Below, piece by piece: positions 59,709 through 64,000 of a stretch of DNA of 64,000 bases. Origin of the DNA: Monocercomonoides exilis (lineage: Eukaryota; Preaxostyla; Oxymonadida; Polymastigidae); the NCBI GenBank assembly GCA_001643675.2, contig LSRY02000046.1, positions 372,001 through 436,000 on the forward strand, read 5' to 3'. The translations under genes were made by a program, and so were the position numbers. Below the pieces are notes generated by a model, which was not told where the DNA came from, searched no databases, and saw only the letters and a program-made list of their open reading frames with translations. Positions within the stretch are counted from its first letter, which is position 1, and each line of letters starts with the position of its first letter.

Positions 59709-62700
59709 CTAACCCATCAGCCGGGTCCTGTCTGTGCTCTCTTCCTCTCCTCTTTCCTCTCTTCCCTCTCTCTCCTCCTCCATTCCTGTCCCCATCCTCA
59801 TCCCTGTCCCCATCCTTGCCATCTCCATCTCCTCCATCTCCTCCATCTCCATCCCCCGCCCGCTCTCCGCCATCGCTGTGTATGCCACATCCCCGTCCAT
59901 CCCCAGCTCCCCCGCCTTCTTCTTCAGCCGCCCCATCCGCCGCGCCCGCCGCCTCTCTCTCGCTGCCGCCTTCTTCTCCCGCGCCTTCCGCTCCTTCTCT
60001 GCCGCTGCCAGCTTCTCCACCGCCTCCTCCGACAGCTCGTACTCTGTCCACAGGTCCCGCCCGCAGCTCAGACACACCCCGTGCGGGATCACCAGCAGCA
60101 GCAGCACCACACACGACGCCCAGAACACAACCAGGTTCTGCGGCATCCTCAGCAGCACCGGGTCCACCGCCCCAAACACCACTGCCGGCACCGTCGGCCC
60201 CACCACCTCCAGCAGCTTCTCCATCACCCGGTCCAGCCCTGGCCGCGCTGTCTCCTCTGCCGCCTCCATGATCCCCCTCCCCTTCTGCCCAAACTGCACA
60301 CCCCCAAAAACCCCTTCTTCTTCCTCTCCTTCACTTCCACTTCCCCTGCTCTCCCCTTTCCCCATCAGCCCATCCACCAACCCCCACGCCTCCCCATACA
60401 GCTCCGGCAGCAGCCGCAAAAGATAGTTCGACCCTTCCCGCCCCGACGACAGATAGTACTGCGCCAGCCCTGCCAGCGCTGCGTTCGTCGTGTTGATCAC
60501 CTCCTCCGAGTCCACCTCCAGCGGCCCCACCGCCACGTAGAAGTTCAGCCCAGTCGCCGCTGCCTCCCCCAGCCCCGTCTCCCCCTTCACATACTCCCAC
60601 ACCTCCTCCCGCCCTGCCAGCGACACCAGCTCCCCGCCATACACCAGCCGGCTCACGTCCCCCAGCACCGCCCCCACCACCCCCACCACAAACAGCACCA
60701 CCCCAAACAGGCTGAACCACCACATGTGCCCGCACTCAAACCACCACAGCACCGTCTCCTTCCGCACCGCCACCGTGAACGGCACCACCCCCACCAGCGA
60801 CACCCCCAGCACCACCACCGCCCCAAACACAAAGTACCCCGCCAGGTCCACATACTCCTTCAGCACCCCCACCGTCTTCTGCACCTCCGCCTCCACCCCC
60901 GCCATCGGCTCCTCGTTCTCCCCCAGCATCTCCCCCAGCCCTCCGATCCCTCCGCTCGCCTGCGTCTCCAGAAACCCGATCTCCCGCGACACGTTCCCCA
61001 GCATCTCCCGCACCTTCCCCATCGCCTCGTTGTACTGCCCCTCCACCGCTGTGAAGTCCATCACATCCAGCCCATCAATCACCCCCGCCACCCCCTCCAC
61101 ATCCACCTCCTCCAGCACCCCTTCCACCTCCTCCCCGTAGATCACCCCCACCCGCTCCGACGACGTCGACGACGGGTCAAACACATACACCTGGTCGATC
61201 AGGCTGTTCAGCGTCAGATTTGCAGGATTTGACGGGTTTGATGATAAAAATGATGATGATGATGATGATTGTGAGGTGTGTTGATGTGAATGCGAAGTGG
61301 ATGTGTTTCGAGGTGGAGCACGTGGCTGAATGGCAGATGCTGCTCTTTCTGCCTCTTTCGCATCCTCCCCAAGCAAATGAGCGTGCGAAGTGTTTGAGTG
61401 AAGTGATGAATGATGAAATGAGGTTGATGTTGATGCAGAAGAGCCTGCCAATGCCTCTGTGATGTATCCTGCTGCCCTTCCACAGTATTCTGCCTGCGTC
61501 GAAATATCTCCCGTCCCAAACGCCACCGACGCGTTCCCGTTCTTCCCATTCACCCCAACACAAAACAGCTTGTTCTGCACAAACTCCACATACCCTGCCA
61601 GCTTCCCTGTCCGGTTGAACTCCTCCACAAGCACATCTGCCACCCCCGCCAGCATCGACAGATTCCCCGTCACTGCAGACAGCTTCTCCACCTCTCCCCG
61701 CATCCTCCCCAGCGCCTCGCTCATGTTCACCCCCGGCACATACAGCACATCCCTGAAATAGTCTTCAGAATAAAATAGAAAGGAAAAGATCATCATTTGC
61801 AAAAGAAAAGTGTTGAAAGAACAAATAACATCAAAAGCAGACAAATATGAAGCAGAAACAGCTCATTGCTCACACACACACACCTTCAATCTCTTTGACG
61901 ATCGCATCGAAGCTTTCGCTCAGGGTTGCGATGATCCCGTTCACATCCTCCTTCAGCTGCACCACCTCGTCTCTGAATTCCTGCGGCGCAGTCGCCTTTC
62001 TGCCCCGCTCAGCCAGCAGCTCGTCCAGCTTTGTGATCTGCTCTTCAAACACACTCTGCGACACCCCATTCAGATTCAGCGACCCTGCTGCCTCTGCTGT
62101 CTCGTTGTCGAAGTAGTACACAACCTGCACCACACACCACAAAAGACAGACAAAGACATTGTCAGGCAGATAGATAGATTGATATAGGTGAGTGAGTGAG
62201 TGAGTGAGTGAGTGAGTGAATAAATAAAGATGCATTCAAAAAATAGAAAAATAAATTGATAGAAATGATTGCTCAGTCTGCTGCACAGCAAAAGCAAAGC
62301 AACTGAATGCACACCGGCGCTGTGACGCTGAGCAGTTCATCCATCGGCTCCAGCACCCCAATCATAAACGCATCCTTCACATCCTCCATTGAGCTGTTCA
62401 GCGACCCACTCTGGCTGTGCATCGAATCAGCCAACAAAAAAAGCACACACACAGAACATATCGACAATTTGTGTTTCAATACAAATGCAACACAAAAAAA
62501 GGAAAGAGAAAAAGAGAAAAGAGAAAAAGAGAAAAGAGAAAAAGAGAAAAGAGAAAAAGAGAAAAGAGAAAAAGAGAAAAGAGAAAAGAGAAATGTGAAT
62601 GGAAAATGCTCATCTTCCACAAAAGTGCAGATGAAGGGCAGACTCTTTGATGTGCGAAATCGAATCGTTCAGCAGCTGCGCAAAATTCGAAAACGAGACT

Positions 62701-63691
62701 GTTGGCAGCTCTGTCTCGCACAGCGTCACCACAGCCTTCAGCCCTGCAAACAACTCCTCTTCCGCTGCCATCCAACCAATCGCCAATAAACAAAATATGA
62801 AATGAGAAATTGGCAGAAGCCGCAAAGACACACATTTCTGCAGAAGCTGCACATATTCCGGCAGCTCCCCATACGCCTTCTTGAACGGAGACAGCGACTC
62901 GTTCATCGATGTGAAGTTCTTCGGCAGCATCGCCATCGACACCATCGCTGCAACAGCAAACACCCTGCAACAAACACACACACAGCTGTCCCAACACCAA
63001 CCAAAAAAAATGAACGAAAAAAAAAAGGCACACAGCTCGACCAGGAGTATCACATAGAAGATGATGCGCGTGGTCCACACACACCCTGCCTTCGGGCCCA
63101 GGTCTGTCCAGCAGTCCGTCTGGCAGCAGTGCCACTCCTCCTCCTCCTGCGGCGGCGTGCTGCAGCACTGCGTGCACATCCACACATACGTGTACACCAT
63201 CGCCCCCACCCACAGCAAAAGCACCACAATCGCTGGCACAAGCACCGACTGCCAGCCACGCCCACGAAACAACATTTCATTGTATTTTATTAATAATAAA
63301 AAGGGAATCTGGAGGAATAACGAAAATTGGGGGAAAAATGGTGTCAAGGCACACAGCAGCTGTCCCAGCAATTTTGCTCGTGGAAACATGCCCAAAGTCC
63401 ATCGTCCCGTTCCGCAGGAACATCTCCTCAAACGCCGCCCCCAGCGACGGATACAGCGGGAGCCCAAACAGGCTCCCCGTGCACACCCTCCGCACAAGCG
63501 AGAACAGCCCCTGCCCCAGCTGCGTAAACATATCCGCGTTCCTGTAATCTGCACAAACACCCAAAAACATCCCAACTCCTAGAAGACTTGCAAATGCACA
63601 CACCGTCCGCCCCATACAGGACGCAGCGCTCCACAAGCAGCACAACCGGCAAAAAATACATTTCAAAAGTACTATGATCAGTGCTTGCCAT
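59709..63691 (-). CDS. Prominin-like multi-pass membrane protein, copy 2 (intact reading frame)
   Basis: Eight exons mirror copy 1: 63691-63604, 63548-63355, 63248-63034, 62964-62834, 62764-62644, 62414-62315, 62124-61884 and 61762-59709; 1,047 residues. Membrane segments, the cysteine cluster after the first internal span and the basic/acidic tail are as in copy 1. It differs at residues near the start (STDHSTFEM versus STDRSSFEM), in an IIATLSE segment where copy 1 reads IIANLSE (copy 1 thus has an extra N-glycosylation sequon), and Gly for Arg in GGIGGLG. In the last exon a five-base G run and a four-base T run keep one frame through the second loop (GLNFYVAVGPLEVDSEE), which looks like ordinary ectodomain sequence, so copy 2 is probably the ancestral form. 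Introns begin GTGTGY except intron 5 (GTCTGC). Confidence 0.75.
62187..62220 (+). repeat. AGTG tetranucleotide repeat in intron 6 of copy 2
   Basis: Seven AGTG units plus GGTG on the plus strand, two units longer than the matching tract in copy 1. Confidence 0.85.
62503..62592 (+). repeat. AAAAAGAG-type microsatellite in intron 5 of copy 2
   Basis: A repeated GAGAAAA/GAGAAAAA tract on the plus strand, in a more regular and longer form than in copy 1. Confidence 0.85.
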
Positions 63692-63828
63692 AAAGTTTTA
63701 TGAAAAATTAATATTTTTTATAATTGAAAATCTTTCAATAATTTCCTCCAATTATAAGACAGTGTGGATTAAAGTTAATTTGAAATGAAAAAATGAAAGA
63801 AAAAACACATTGAAATTGAAACTTCAGT

Positions 63829-64000
63829 TCATTTCCATGAAGAAAGTTCTTTCAACTTTTTAATTTCCATCTTCCTGTCTTTTTCTGCTTTATCCAAAGC
63901 GAGCAATTTCTGGACTTGCTCAGATGGATCCTGCTTCAGTTTTCTATGTCGAATCCTTCTTTGTCTTTTTGCTGTCTTCCACTCTTCTGTTGCGTGCTCG
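63829..64000 (-). CDS. C-terminal fragment of an unknown lysine-rich protein
   Basis: An open minus-strand frame enters from the right edge and ends at the TGA at 63831-63829. About 56 residues are visible, very rich in Lys, Arg and Glu (EEWKTAKRQRRIRHRKLKQ, then KAEKDRKMEIKKLKEL), suggesting a basic helix or coiled coil, perhaps RNA-binding or nucleolar. The start lies outside the window, and an intron cannot be excluded. It is in tandem with prominin-like copy 2, whose ATG lies 138 bases downstream of this stop. Confidence 0.55.
   Translation of the reverse strand, partial: EHATEEWKTAKRQRRIRHRKLKQDPSEQVQKLLALDKAEKDRKMEIKKLKELSSWK

Larger units (their letters stand above)
59207..63701 (-). 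repeat. Arm 2 of large inverted duplication
   Basis: About 4,495 bases, reverse complement of 29515-34004. It includes the whole second prominin-like gene plus about 500 bases of 3' flank. The spacer between arms is about 25.2 kb (34005-59206). Frames on the plus strand here, such as a His/Pro/Arg-rich one from 59619, are antisense shadows of the GC-rich last exon. Confidence 0.97.

Noticed and set aside
59619-61232. Long plus-strand frame rich in His, Pro, Arg and Leu, and its mirror frames at 31970-33583 (-).
   Set aside because: Antisense to the GC-rich last exon of the prominin-like copies; composition is a shadow of GTG/GGG/CTG codons and frames break between copies.
29515-63701. Interpreting the inverted arms as terminal inverted repeats of a giant transposon.
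   Set aside because: No transposase or integrase lies in the spacer, no target-site duplication is seen at the borders, and arms carry a complete host-type gene.
1-64000. CRISPR arrays, bacterial operons or prophage genes.
   Set aside because: Spliceosomal introns and eukaryotic families throughout; the only regular repeats are microsatellites and the inverted elements.

Overview
The window is nuclear DNA of a unicellular eukaryote. Intergenic DNA is strongly A+T-rich, genes carry short GT-AG introns (about 50 to 210 bases) and lie on both strands, and the proteins are eukaryotic (Xrn2/Rat1, Rad23, SRF-type MADS box, F-BAR/SH3, histidine acid phosphatase). TAA, TAG and TGA all end genes, so the standard code is used. 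Long serine homopolymers, a giant beta-helix surface receptor with a kinase-like tail, and a broken copy of a protein family that I recall as highly expanded in Monocercomonoides all suggest an oxymonad (Preaxostyla). That placement rests on recall and is an inference.

Layout. 1-6520 (-): Xrn2/Rat1 exoribonuclease, running off the left edge. 6849-15763 (+): giant ankyrin/poly-serine protein with a FYVE-like zinc finger. 16637-19662 (+): unrecognised serine-rich protein. 20110-21455: broken gene of an expanded family, followed by about 2 kb of A+T-rich DNA with two foldback palindromes. 23573-25223 (-): Rad23. 26092-26803 (+): NIP30/PSME3IP1-like. 26881-28045 (-): MADS-box factor. 28209-28834 (+): small multi-membrane-pass protein. 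29515-34004: first arm of a large inverted duplication carrying a prominin-like membrane protein (+). 34260-37073 (+): F-BAR protein with two SH3 domains. 38425-40798 (-): membrane-anchored histidine acid phosphatase with an EF-hand loop. 41715-42650 (-): capsule/OCH1-type glycosyltransferase. 42742-45331 (+): unrecognised acidic protein. 46705-54543 (+): 2,612-residue receptor-like pseudokinase. 55710-58289 (+): tandem inactive papain-like surface protein. 59207-63701: second inverted arm, with the second prominin-like gene (-). 63829-64000 (-): C-terminus of another gene.

Exon models were built by hand. In every multi-exon gene the exon lengths sum to a multiple of three and splice phases match, which is strong internal support. 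RNA processing (Xrn2), protein turnover (Rad23, NIP30-like) and membrane or surface functions (prominin-like pair, F-BAR, phosphatase, glycosyltransferase, pseudokinase receptor, dead papain) are all present, but nothing shows that they form one pathway. The most noteworthy items are the 4.5 kb inverted duplication around a 25 kb spacer, with a compensated frameshift in one copy only; the surface receptor pseudokinase beside a tandem dead peptidase; and a probable GC-AG intron in the phosphatase gene. I found no tRNA, rRNA, CRISPR array or intact transposon.
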